From: Paraburkholderia tropica
GTDB taxonomy: Bacteria; Pseudomonadota; Gammaproteobacteria; Burkholderiales; Burkholderiaceae
DNA length: 64,000 nucleotides
Reading direction: 5' to 3'
NCBI RefSeq assembly: GCF_914484835.1
Contig: NZ_CAJZAR010000039.1
Span: 124,001-188,000 of the forward strand
Shown here: in pieces, positions 30,407 through 39,888 of the stretch
How the letters are laid out: each line of letters begins with the position of its first letter
Position numbering within the stretch: position 1 is the first letter of the stretch
Made by a program: the position numbers and the translations under genes
Notes under the pieces: generated by a model
The model's database searches: none
What the model saw: only the letters and a program-made list of their open reading frames with translations
What the model was told of the DNA's origin: nothing

Positions 30407-31287
30407 ACACAACGATCCCGGAAGTCGAATGGAACGTGGGCACGCTGCTCGGCGAAGGCCCCGTGTGGGTCGAACGCGAACGCGCGCTGTACTTCGTCGA
30501 TATCAAGCAGCGGCGCGTGCATCGCTACGTGCCGGAAAGCGGCGCGCGCAGCAGTTGGGACGCGCCCGCGCAAACCGGTTTCGTCCTGCCGCACGCGGAT
30601 GGCGGCTTTGTCTGTGGATTGCAGGGCGGCTTGCACCGCTTCACGCCCGAAGACGGGCGCTTCGTGCTGCGCGTGCCGGTCGAAACCGCGCTGCCGGGCA
30701 ACCGACTCAACGACGCGCACGTGGATGGCGAAGGCCGCTTATGGTTCGGCTCGATGGACGACGCGGAAACGGAGCCGACCGGCTCGCTCTGGCGCGCCGA
30801 AGACGACCGGCCGCCGCGCGTGCACGACAGCGGCTACATCATCACGAACGGCCCGGCGATGAGCCCCGATTCACGCACGCTGTATCACGTGGATTCGCTG
30901 CGCCGCGCCATCTACGCATTCGATGTGGGCGACGACGGCGAACTCTCGGCGCGCCGCCTGTTCACCACGCACGCGCCGCCGGGCGACCCCGACGGCCTGG
31001 TCGTGGATGCAGAGGGCTTCGTCTGGGTCGCGACGTTTGGCGGCGCACGCATCGAGCGCTACGCGCCCAACGGCTTGAGCGTGGCGCACGTTGTGTTCCC
31101 TTGCTCGAACGTGACGAAGCTCGCCTTCGGCGGCGACGATTTGCGCACGGCGTATGTGACCACGGCGCGCAAAGGACTCGACGCAGCCGCGCTCGCCCGC
31201 GAGCCGCTCGCAGGCGCGCTGTTTTCGTTTCGCGCGCCGGCCGCCGGGCAGCCGCAATCGCTGTGCCGGATCGTGTGGCCCGAGTGA
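30403..31287 (+). CDS. SMP-30/gluconolactonase-type sugar lactonase (XylC-like)
   Basis: 294 residues from ATG 30403, overlapping the dehydrogenase stop. A six-bladed propeller with the metal ligand Glu18 in LLGEGPVW, FVDIKQRRVHRY, RLNDAHVDGEGRLWFGSMD, YIITNGPAMSPD and TTARKGL; the same blocks occur in Caulobacter XylC. It hydrolyses the aldonolactone made by the preceding enzyme, giving the aldonate. No aldonate dehydratase follows, so the remaining steps must be encoded elsewhere. Confidence 0.88.
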   Translation: MNTTIPEVEWNVGTLLGEGPVWVERERALYFVDIKQRRVHRYVPESGARSSWDAPAQTGFVLPHADGGFVCGLQGGLHRFTPEDGRFVLRVPVETALPGNRLNDAHVDGEGRLWFGSMDDAETEPTGSLWRAEDDRPPRVHDSGYIITNGPAMSPDSRTLYHVDSLRRAIYAFDVGDDGELSARRLFTTHAPPGDPDGLVVDAEGFVWVATFGGARIERYAPNGLSVAHVVFPCSNVTKLAFGGDDLRTAYVTTARKGLDAAALAREPLAGALFSFRAPAAGQPQSLCRIVWPE

Positions 31288-31476
31288 CGATATTGTCTAA
31301 CGGCGTTTAATCAGACTTTCTCGCATGAATACGTTTTAAAACATGTAAACCTCTGCGCTTTTCATTCGCCGCTTTTCATTCAAAGAACGCGCACGCATTC
31401 ATCGTTCGATCACCTCGCCGGTGCATAATGGCTTTACCGCCGATGCAGTCGATGGCCATCCGTCGAGGAGTCCGCC

Positions 31477-34400
31477 ATGCAAGCGAGGAACGAGGAATTC
31501 GTCGCCCATCTGCTCTCCGATGTTCTGGCATTCGCGCGAGCGCGATTGCCGGAACCCGCCTTTCAAACGGTCGAACCGTTCCTGCGCCACTATTACGATT
31601 TCGTCGATGCCGAGGATCTGCGCAGCCGCAGCATCGCCGATCTCTATGGCGCCGCCATGGCGCACTGGCAAACGGCGCAACGCTTCGTGCCCGGCACCGA
31701 GCGCATGCGGGTCTATAACCCGATTCTCGAACAGCACGGCTGGCATTCCGATCACACGGTCATCGAAATCGTCAACGACGACATGCCGTTCCTGGTCGAT
31801 TCGGTGTCGATGGCCGTCAACAAGCTCGGGCTCGCGCTGCATTCGGCCATGCACCCGGTGTTTCGCGTCTGGCGCGGCAAGGAAGGCGGCATCGAGCGCA
31901 TCGACGTGGGAGCCGCCGGCGCGGACGACGGCCCGTCCCAACTGGCCTCGTTTATTCATTTCGAAGTCGACCGCTGCGGCGATGCAGCAAAACTCGACGA
32001 GCTACGCCGCGAAATCGCCAAGGTGCTCGGCGACGTGCGGGCCGCCGTCGAGGACTGGCCGAAGATACTCGACGTCGCGCGCGAGACCATCAAGAGCATG
32101 AAGGCGCGCGAAACGAGCGCGGAAGATATCGAAGCGCGCGCGTTTCTCGACTGGATGGTCGCCGACCATTTCACCTTTCTCGGCCAGCGCGACTATGCGC
32201 TCGTCGAACACGGCGACGGCTTCGCGCTGCGCGGCGTGGACAACTCGGGCCTCGGCATCCTGCGTGAAGCCTTGCGCGCGCCCGGCACGCCCGACGTCAC
32301 GCCGCTGCCGCCCGCGGCCGCCGACATCGTCACGGGAGCATGGCCGATCTTTCTGACCAAGGCGAATTCGCGCGCGACCGTGCACCGGCCCGGTTATCTC
32401 GACTATGTGGGCGTGAAGCTCGTGGGCGCGGACGGCAAGGTCTGCGGCGAGCGCCGCTTCGTCGGGCTTTATACTTCGACGGCCTATATGGTCCCCGCCG
32501 CCGATATTCCGATCGTGCGCCGCAAATGCGCGAATATCGTGCGCCGCGCGGGCTTTCTGCCGAAAGGGCATCTCGGCAAATCGCTCGTGACCGTGCTCGA
32601 AACCTATCCGCGCGACGAGTTATTCCAGGCCGCCGAAGACGAGCTTTACGATATCGCGCTCGGCGTATTGCGTTTGCAGGAGCATCAGCGCACGCGTCTA
32701 TTCGTGCGGCGCGATCGTTTCAATCGATTCGTCTCGTGCCTCGTTTATGTGTCGCGCGATAAATACAATACCGATTTGCGGCGGCGCATCGCAAATCTGC
32801 TCGCGGAAGCCTTCAACGGCATTTCGGTGGAATTCACGCCGCTGCTTTCGGAATCGGCGATTGCGCGCATTCATTTCGTCGTGCACGCCGAACCCGGCAC
32901 GATGCCCGACGTGGACACGCGCGAACTGGAAGCGCGGCTTGTGCAGGTCACGCGGCGCTGGCAGGACGATCTCGCCGACGCGCTGCTCGACGCTTTCGGC
33001 GAGGAGCAGGGCACGCGCCTGCTGCATCGTTACGCCGATTCGTTTCCCGCCGGTTATCGCGACGATTATCCCGCGCGCACGGCCGTTCGCGATATCGAAT
33101 TGATCGAGCGCGTGCAGGGTACGGCGGGCATCGCGATGAATCTGTATCGGCCGATCGAATCGGGGCCGCGTGCATTTCGTTTCAAGGTCTATTGCGCGGG
33201 CGAAGCCATTGCGCTCTCGCGCAGTTTGCCGATGCTCGAACATCTCGGCGTGCGCGTGGATGAAGAACGGCCTTACGTGATTCAGGTGCCGGGCTGCGAT
33301 CCCGCGTGGGTGCACGACTTCGGTCTCGAACTCGCCGACGACGCGGAATTCGATATCGAGCGCGTGAAAGATCTGTTCGAGGAAGCGTTCGAAGGCGTAT
33401 GGAGCGCGCGCATCGAGAACGACGATTTCAATCGGCTCGTATTGCGCGCGTATCTGGGCGCGCGCGAAGTAACGATTTTGCGCGCCTATGCGAAATATCT
33501 GCGGCAGGTGGGCTCGACATTCAGCGACGCCTATATCGAACGCGCGTTGACCGGCAATCCGGCGATTGCGCGGCAACTGGTCGAATTATTCCTTGTGCGT
33601 TTCGATCCGCGCGCGGAAGCGGCGCGCGAGGAACGCACGGCGCTCGCGCTCAAAGCGATCGAGGCCGCGCTCGACCAGGTGCCGAATCTCGACGAGGACC
33701 GCATTCTGCGGCAGTTTCTCGGCGTAATCAACGCAACGGTGCGCACCAATTATTTCCGCCGCGAGCCGAATGGCGCGCTGCGTCCGGCGCTGTCGTTCAA
33801 ATTCGATCCGTCGAAAGTACCAGGGCTGCCCGAGCCGAAACCGATGTTCGAAATCTGGGTGTATTCGCCGCGCGTGGAAGGCGTGCATTTGCGAGGCGGA
33901 CGCGTCGCGCGCGGCGGCCTGCGCTGGTCCGACCGGCGCGAAGATTTCCGCACCGAAGTGCTCGGCCTGATGAAAGCGCAGATGGTGAAGAACGTCGTGA
34001 TCGTGCCGGTGGGTTCGAAGGGCGGCTTCGTGGTGAAGAATCCGCCGCCGCCGAGCGACCGCGAAGCGTGGATGCGCGAAGGCGTGGCCTGCTATCAGAC
34101 CTTTTTGCGCGGGCTGCTCGACCTCACCGACAACCTCGTGAACAACGCCATCGTCCCGCCGCCCGACGTCGTGCGTCACGATCCCGACGACCCGTATCTC
34201 GTCGTGGCCGCCGACAAGGGCACGGCCACATTCTCCGATTACGCGAACGCCATTTCCGCCGAATACGGCTTTTGGCTCGACGACGCCTTTGCGTCGGGCG
34301 GCTCGGTGGGCTACGACCACAAGAAGATGGCGATCACCGCGCGCGGCGCGTGGGAATCGGTAAAACGTCACTTCCGCGAAATGGGCGTGGATACCCAGGC

Positions 34401-36318
34401 GAGCGATTTCACGGTGGTCGGCGTCGGCGACATGTCGGGCGACGTGTTCGGCAACGGCATGCTGCTGTCGCCGCATATCAAGCTTGTGGCGGCCTTCGAT
34501 CATCGCCATGTGTTTCTCGATCCGGCGCCTGATCCGGCGCGCAGTTTCGCGGAGCGCCAGCGGCTGTTCGCACTCGATCGATCGAGCTGGGCCGATTACG
34601 ATCCGGCCGCGATCTCGGCGGGCGGCGGCATTTTCCCGCGCACCGTCAAGACGATTCCGCTTTCTCCCGCCGTGCGCGAGGTGCTGGGCATCGACGCCGT
34701 GGCGCTCACGCCGAACGAACTGATTCGCGCGATCCTTCAGGCGCCGGTCGATCTGCTTTATAACGGCGGCATTGGCACCTATGTGAAGGCGTCGCGCGAA
34801 ACGCACGCGCAAGTGGGCGACCGCGCCAACGACGCGGTGCGCGTGAATGGCACGGACCTGCGCTGCAAGGTCGTGGGCGAGGGCGGCAATCTCGGCGTGA
34901 CGCAACTCGGGCGCATCGAATTCGCGCAGCGCGGCGGCCGCATCAATACCGATGCCATCGACAATTCAGCAGGCGTCGATTGTTCGGATCACGAAGTAAA
35001 TATAAAGATCCTGCTCGGTCTCGTGGTGGGCGACGGCGAGATGACCACCAAACAGCGCAATACGCTGCTGGCCGAAATGACTGATGAAGTCGGCTTGCTC
35101 GTGCTGAGCGACAACTATTACCAGACTCAGGCGCTCTCGATCGCGGGCCGCTATGCCGTGCCGCTGCTCGATGCGGAAACGCGCGTGATGCGCTGGCTCG
35201 AACGCGCGGGGCGCCTCAATCGCGTGATCGAATTCCTGCCGACCGACGAGGAAGTGGCCGAGCGCCAGGCGTCGAAACTCGGCCTCACGTCGCCCGAGCG
35301 CGCGGTGCTGCTCGCGTATAGCAAGATGTGGCTCTACGATGCGCTGCTCGATTCCGAGGTGCCCGAAGATCCGCTCGTCGCGGCCTTGCTGATCGACTAT
35401 TTCCCGAAGCCTTTGCAGCAGCGCTTCAGCGAACCGATGCAGCGGCATCCGCTGCGCCGCGAAATTCTCGCGACGCATTTGACCAATGCGCTCGTCAATC
35501 GCGTGGGTTGTGCGTTCATTCACCGGCTCATGGAGGAGACCGACGCGCGGCCCGACGAGATCGTGCGCGCCTGCATCATGGTGCGCGACGTATTCGATCT
35601 CGACGAGATCTGGCGCGCCATCGACGCGCTCGACAATCGCGTGCCCGACGACGTGCAGGCGCGCATGTTCGTCGATATCGCGCGTCTGCTCGAACGCGCG
35701 GCGCTGTGGTTCCTGCGTCATCTGCAAGCGGGCGCGGTGGATCGCGATGACGTGGGTTCGCTGCTCGCGCGCTGCCGCGACGCGGCGCAACGGCTCGCGC
35801 CACAACTGCCCGCGCTGTTACCCGAAGCCGATCTCGAAGCGCTCTCGGTGCGCCAGGGCGAACTCGTGCATGCGGGCGTGGAAAGCACGCTTGCGCTGCG
35901 GGTGTCGAGCGGCGAAATTTCGGTGGCGCTGCTCGATATCGCCGAAGTGGCGGCGGCGTGCGGGCGTCCGCTCGAACTGGTCGCGGCGGCGTATTTCGCG
36001 CTCGGCACGCGCTTGAATTACGGCTGGATCAGTGAACGCGCCGCCACGCTGCCCACGCCCACGCACTGGGACACGATGGCGCGCGCGGCGGCGCTCGCCG
36101 AGGTGGCGAGGCTCAAACGCGCGCTCACGACCAGCGCGCTCGCGCAGTCGCCCGACACGGCCGATGCACAAGCCATCGTCGATGCCTGGTGCGCACAGCA
36201 CGAAGCGGCGCTCGAACGCTACGGCCATTTGCTCACCGAATTGCGTGCGTCGAGCGGTGTGAGCATGTCGGTGCTGCTCGTGATCGTGCGGGCGATGGCG
36301 GCGCTCGAACGCGCGTAA
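31477..36318 (+). CDS. gdhB: NAD-specific glutamate dehydrogenase, large (180-kDa) class
   Basis: 1613 residues, the typical size of the proteobacterial L_180 class. GAGGAG lies just before ATG 31477. The N-terminal ~700 residues are regulatory (ACT-like) segments; the catalytic core follows, with GGLRWSDRREDFRTEV, the Lys-rich GLMKAQMVKNVV and GSKGGFVVK near residues 810-855, then the NAD-binding part (GVGDMSGDVFGNGMLLS) and a long helical C-terminus. It deaminates glutamate to 2-oxoglutarate, a catabolic role. It is monocistronic, and its stop is only seven bases from the convergent esterase gene. Confidence 0.96.
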   Translation: MQARNEEFVAHLLSDVLAFARARLPEPAFQTVEPFLRHYYDFVDAEDLRSRSIADLYGAAMAHWQTAQRFVPGTERMRVYNPILEQHGWHSDHTVIEIVNDDMPFLVDSVSMAVNKLGLALHSAMHPVFRVWRGKEGGIERIDVGAAGADDGPSQLASFIHFEVDRCGDAAKLDELRREIAKVLGDVRAAVEDWPKILDVARETIKSMKARETSAEDIEARAFLDWMVADHFTFLGQRDYALVEHGDGFALRGVDNSGLGILREALRAPGTPDVTPLPPAAADIVTGAWPIFLTKANSRATVHRPGYLDYVGVKLVGADGKVCGERRFVGLYTSTAYMVPAADIPIVRRKCANIVRRAGFLPKGHLGKSLVTVLETYPRDELFQAAEDELYDIALGVLRLQEHQRTRLFVRRDRFNRFVSCLVYVSRDKYNTDLRRRIANLLAEAFNGISVEFTPLLSESAIARIHFVVHAEPGTMPDVDTRELEARLVQVTRRWQDDLADALLDAFGEEQGTRLLHRYADSFPAGYRDDYPARTAVRDIELIERVQGTAGIAMNLYRPIESGPRAFRFKVYCAGEAIALSRSLPMLEHLGVRVDEERPYVIQVPGCDPAWVHDFGLELADDAEFDIERVKDLFEEAFEGVWSARIENDDFNRLVLRAYLGAREVTILRAYAKYLRQVGSTFSDAYIERALTGNPAIARQLVELFLVRFDPRAEAAREERTALALKAIEAALDQVPNLDEDRILRQFLGVINATVRTNYFRREPNGALRPALSFKFDPSKVPGLPEPKPMFEIWVYSPRVEGVHLRGGRVARGGLRWSDRREDFRTEVLGLMKAQMVKNVVIVPVGSKGGFVVKNPPPPSDREAWMREGVACYQTFLRGLLDLTDNLVNNAIVPPPDVVRHDPDDPYLVVAADKGTATFSDYANAISAEYGFWLDDAFASGGSVGYDHKKMAITARGAWESVKRHFREMGVDTQASDFTVVGVGDMSGDVFGNGMLLSPHIKLVAAFDHRHVFLDPAPDPARSFAERQRLFALDRSSWADYDPAAISAGGGIFPRTVKTIPLSPAVREVLGIDAVALTPNELIRAILQAPVDLLYNGGIGTYVKASRETHAQVGDRANDAVRVNGTDLRCKVVGEGGNLGVTQLGRIEFAQRGGRINTDAIDNSAGVDCSDHEVNIKILLGLVVGDGEMTTKQRNTLLAEMTDEVGLLVLSDNYYQTQALSIAGRYAVPLLDAETRVMRWLERAGRLNRVIEFLPTDEEVAERQASKLGLTSPERAVLLAYSKMWLYDALLDSEVPEDPLVAALLIDYFPKPLQQRFSEPMQRHPLRREILATHLTNALVNRVGCAFIHRLMEETDARPDEIVRACIMVRDVFDLDEIWRAIDALDNRVPDDVQARMFVDIARLLERAALWFLRHLQAGAVDRDDVGSLLARCRDAAQRLAPQLPALLPEADLEALSVRQGELVHAGVESTLALRVSSGEISVALLDIAEVAAACGRPLELVAAAYFALGTRLNYGWISERAATLPTPTHWDTMARAAALAEVARLKRALTTSALAQSPDTADAQAIVDAWCAQHEAALERYGHLLTELRASSGVSMSVLLVIVRAMAALERA

Positions 36319-36325
36319 GCGTCGC

Positions 36326-37315
36326 TCAGGGCAAGCTTCGCGCGGCCAGGCCGACAGCTTCACTGATCGCGGCGGGCAGATACGACACGTGATTCTGCCC
36401 CGCGTAGATCTGGAAATCGGCGTCGAAACCGAGCGTGGGCGTTGCGTGCAGCAAGTCGGCGATTGCGCGCGCGTTGTCGAGCATCGCCGCGTGCGTCACG
36501 CGTTCGACGCGTGCGGGCGGCGCATTGAGCGCGAGTTTCTGTTCGTCGCCACCCACGCGGATCGCGAGCGGAACGGTCGCGTGGGTCGCGCTGCCCTTTG
36601 TCGATGCCGAACGCGCGCTCGCACGAGCGCTCGCCAGTAACTCAGCGCCATTCCACCAGATCGACGGACTCGCCGCCATGTAACGCGAGTACGCCTGCGG
36701 ATGCGCAAGCGCGTCGTTCAGCACGAAGAAACCGCCGAGCGAATGCCCGAACAACATGCGTGAGCGCGGCGCGGCGTGCGTGCGCGCTTCGATGGCGCGC
36801 GGCAAGGTCTCGTTGACGAAGGTCTCGAAGGCCAGCGCACCGCCGGTTTCGAGCGGTGCGCCTTGCGCGTCGCGCGGCACGCCCCAGCCATCGCGCGCGG
36901 GCGTGGTGAAATCGCGGAAGCGCTGGTGTTCGTCGAACAGCGTGTCGTTGTCGGCGGCGATGGCGGCGATCGTCACGGGGCCGATCAGCTTCGCCTGCAA
37001 TCGCGCCGCGCTCACCGCGAGCGCGAAGGTCGCGTTGCCGTCGAGCAGTACGAGCAAGGGCGGCGCGGCGCCAGGCGCGGTCGCCTTCGGGTGATACAGC
37101 CAGACGCGATAACGCGGACCATTCGGCGTAGCGTCGATCACGAACGATTCGGTATCGGGAAGCAGGGCGCTTACGTCATTCGATGCTTCGATATCCGAAT
37201 GATTAATCGCGGCATTCGAGGCAGCGACAGGCGTTGCCGCCCACGCAGCCGCCGCCATCGACAAGCCCGCGATTGCACATACCGTTCGCCTTGCAAAAGC
37301 GCGTGAAGATTTCAT
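36326..37315 (-). CDS. Siderophore-type esterase (IroE/Fes-like alpha/beta hydrolase)
   Basis: 329 residues from ATG at 37315, chosen over the ATG at 37330 because GTGAGG lies 6 bases upstream. A signal peptide (~1-26) directs it to the periplasm. It belongs to the putative esterase family: LLVLLDGNATF, nucleophile Ser192 in FGHSLGG, C-terminal His309 (YAGQNHVSY). Such enzymes release iron by hydrolysing trilactone or other ester siderophores. It lies eight bases behind the TonB receptor gene, so it is in the same iron operon. Confidence 0.85.
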   Translation of the reverse strand: MKSSRAFARRTVCAIAGLSMAAAAWAATPVAASNAAINHSDIEASNDVSALLPDTESFVIDATPNGPRYRVWLYHPKATAPGAAPPLLVLLDGNATFALAVSAARLQAKLIGPVTIAAIAADNDTLFDEHQRFRDFTTPARDGWGVPRDAQGAPLETGGALAFETFVNETLPRAIEARTHAAPRSRMLFGHSLGGFFVLNDALAHPQAYSRYMAASPSIWWNGAELLASARASARSASTKGSATHATVPLAIRVGGDEQKLALNAPPARVERVTHAAMLDNARAIADLLHATPTLGFDADFQIYAGQNHVSYLPAAISEAVGLAARSLP

Positions 37316-37323
37316 CGTCGGCC

Positions 37324-39786
37324 TCACCATTGATAGCGCGCGGTGCCGATCACTTCACGGCGCACGCCCCAGAAACACTGCGTCGCGCTCGCGCACGCGG
37401 CCACATATTGACGGTCGAACAGATTCGACGCATTGAGCGCGAAGCGCCAGTTGCGCAACTCGTAGTGCACGGCGAGATCGACGAGCGTGAACGAGCCGAC
37501 CTTGAACGAATCGTCGGCGGCGCCATACGTGCTGCCGATATAGCGCACGCCCGCGCCCATGCCCAGGCCCTTGAACGTGCCGCGATGCAGCGTGTAATCG
37601 GCCCACAGCGAAGCGGTATTCTTCGGCACGGCGGCGGGCGTGTGGCCGAGCGAGCTGTCGTTCGCGCTCGCCACATAGGCGCTCGTGTAGCTATACGCCG
37701 CGATCAGCGAGAGATCGCGCGTGATATTCAAATGCGTTTCCACTTCGACGCCACGGCTTTTCACTGCGCCGGTCTGCACGCGGTAGTTCGAATTGTTCGG
37801 GTCGGGCGTCGACACGTTGGTCTGCTGCAGATCGTAGAGCGAGAGCGTCGTGAAGCTCGTCGTGCCCGGAATCTGATACTTCACGCCCACTTCGAACTGA
37901 CGCCCCGTCGACGGCTTGAGCGAACTGCCATCCGCCGTCGTGCCCGAGGTGACCGGCTGGAACGAGCGCGAGAAACTCGCGAACGGCGAAATGCCGTTGT
38001 CGAACGCGTAGAGCACGCCCGCGCGCCACGTGAACGCGCGATCGAATTGATACGACGACGTGTGCTTCACGTATTCGTTCGCGCTGGTCGACGCGTAATC
38101 CTCGCGCGCGCCGAGCACGAACGACCACTTGCCGATCGTCATCTGATCCTGCATGTAGAGGCCGAGATCGTCGGTGCGCTGGCGCGTGTAGCTCGCGAGT
38201 TTGGGCGCGGTCAGCGTCTGACCGTACACCGGATTCGTGATGTCGAGCGAAGGCGCCTTGCCCGACGAAAGGCGGCGGTCGGACATCGTCATCTGATAGT
38301 CGAGGCCCATCAGCACCGCGTGGCGCACCGCGCCGGTGTTGAAGTCGGCTTCGAGCTGCGTGTCGGTCGAGAGCGCGTCGAGATGTTCGAGCGAGGCGGT
38401 GGTCAGGCGATTGAGGTAACGGTTGCTCGAATTCGTGTAGCCGCTCGAATAGACCGTCTGGTAATCGCTCCACATATGCATGTAGCGCGCGTTCTGACGC
38501 ACCGTGAAGGTGTCGTTGAAGCGGTGCGTGAACGCATAACCCACGCTGGCCTGCGCGCGGCGGAAGTGATCGTAATCGGGTTCGCCGTCGTTGAAGCCGG
38601 TGCCGATCTGCCCGTTCGGGTTGTACGACACCGTGCCGTAGCGCGGCAGAAAACCGTAATAGCCGTTGTTCGGATCGTATTGATAGCTCGCGAGCAGCGT
38701 GAGTTCGGTGTTCGCATCGGGACGCAGCGTGAGCGAGGGCGCCACGTAAATGCGTTGCTCCTTCGTGCCGGACACCTGCGTATCCGCATCGCGCGCGAGG
38801 CCGACGAAGCGATACAGCACGCGCTTGTCCGCATCGACCGCGCCGCCCAGATCGAACGCGCCTTCCCAGCGGTTATGCGTGCCCGCGCCGAGCATCACCT
38901 CGTTAACGTGATCGGCTTCGGGACGCTTGCTTTCGAGCACCACCACGCCGCCCGGATTCGCCTGGCCATACAGAATCGAACTCGGGCCGCGCAGCACTTC
39001 GATGCGCTGCAAACCGTATTGCTCGATCTGCGGCACGGCATACGACAGACCGCGTCCGAGATTCAGGCCATCGAGAAAATTCACGTAGACCGCATTGCCG
39101 CCGAAGCCGCCGAAACCGCGCATCTGCAAACTGTCGTAACGGTCGCCGATACCGCGCGTTTCCGGCACGATGCCCGCCGAGTAACGCAGCGCCTGCGCGA
39201 CCGACTGCACGTTCTGCTCGTCCATCTGCTTGCGCTCGATGATCGACACCGATTGCGGCGTGCGCGTGAGCGGCGTGCTCGACTTGAGCGCGGCGGTGGC
39301 GACGGTCGGATCGTGTGCATCGGCTTCGCTTTGCGCGCGGATCGTCATGGCGGGCAACGATGTTTCGGCGCTCGCGTCGGGGCCGGGCGGTTCGGGATCG
39401 ACTTCGAGCACGAAGGCCGCGTTCTGGCCGCGCACGGCGCGCAAACCGGTGCCGCGCAATACCTGGGCGAGCGCGCTGCCGGCATCGGCGCGGCCCGTGA
39501 AGCCCGGCGACTGCTTGCCCGCGACGAGCGAACTCGCATAGGCGAGCTGCACGCCGCTCGCTTCGGCGAAACGGTTGAGCGCCGTGTTGAGATCCGAAGG
39601 CGCGATGCGATAGTCGATGCGTGCATCGCGCGACATCGCAGCCGCCGTTGAAGTGGATTGACTCGTGGATTGCCCCGTGGATTGCGCGGCTTGTTGAGCG
39701 AGCGCGGGCAACGAAGCGCCGAAGAGTGCAGCAGCCGCCGCGCTAATCGCGAGCGGACGAAGTGATGCTTGCGTAAACAACGACAT
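37324..39786 (-). CDS. TonB-dependent siderophore receptor with STN signalling domain
   Basis: 820 residues. Signal peptide ~1-30, then the secretin/TonB N-terminal (STN) domain at ~55-120 (IDYRIAPSDLNTALNRF, LVAGKQSPGFTG), TonB-box/plug (SIIERKQMDEQNVQSVAQ, MRGFGGFGGNAVYVN) and a 22-strand barrel ending in GTARYQW. STN-bearing receptors of the FecA/FpvA kind signal through a FecR protein to an ECF sigma factor, and both are encoded upstream. The ligand is a ferric siderophore of unknown type. Confidence 0.95.
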   Translation of the reverse strand: MSLFTQASLRPLAISAAAAALFGASLPALAQQAAQSTGQSTSQSTSTAAAMSRDARIDYRIAPSDLNTALNRFAEASGVQLAYASSLVAGKQSPGFTGRADAGSALAQVLRGTGLRAVRGQNAAFVLEVDPEPPGPDASAETSLPAMTIRAQSEADAHDPTVATAALKSSTPLTRTPQSVSIIERKQMDEQNVQSVAQALRYSAGIVPETRGIGDRYDSLQMRGFGGFGGNAVYVNFLDGLNLGRGLSYAVPQIEQYGLQRIEVLRGPSSILYGQANPGGVVVLESKRPEADHVNEVMLGAGTHNRWEGAFDLGGAVDADKRVLYRFVGLARDADTQVSGTKEQRIYVAPSLTLRPDANTELTLLASYQYDPNNGYYGFLPRYGTVSYNPNGQIGTGFNDGEPDYDHFRRAQASVGYAFTHRFNDTFTVRQNARYMHMWSDYQTVYSSGYTNSSNRYLNRLTTASLEHLDALSTDTQLEADFNTGAVRHAVLMGLDYQMTMSDRRLSSGKAPSLDITNPVYGQTLTAPKLASYTRQRTDDLGLYMQDQMTIGKWSFVLGAREDYASTSANEYVKHTSSYQFDRAFTWRAGVLYAFDNGISPFASFSRSFQPVTSGTTADGSSLKPSTGRQFEVGVKYQIPGTTSFTTLSLYDLQQTNVSTPDPNNSNYRVQTGAVKSRGVEVETHLNITRDLSLIAAYSYTSAYVASANDSSLGHTPAAVPKNTASLWADYTLHRGTFKGLGMGAGVRYIGSTYGAADDSFKVGSFTLVDLAVHYELRNWRFALNASNLFDRQYVAACASATQCFWGVRREVIGTARYQW

Positions 39787-39831
39787 TCCCCTGATTGTTT
39801 GTCTTACTGAGGGAATAGACGTTGTGCGAAG

Positions 39832-39872
39832 AAAAAACCGGACGTCGCGCGTAAAAAAATTTTCGCGCGACG
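39832..39872 (-). terminator. Terminator-like attenuator between fecR-like and receptor genes
   Basis: On the minus strand CGTCGCGCG and CGCGCGACG form a perfect 9-bp stem (39864-39872 with 39843-39851) around a 12-base A/T loop; six T residues follow five bases later (39837-39832). It could end most transcripts after the sigma/anti-sigma genes. Confidence 0.6.
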
Positions 39873-39888
39873 GATTACTCCACGTGAC

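Noticed and set aside
37234..39651. 805-codon open frame antisense to the TonB receptor
   Set aside because: It consists of low-complexity Arg/Val/His sequence and mirrors the receptor codons.
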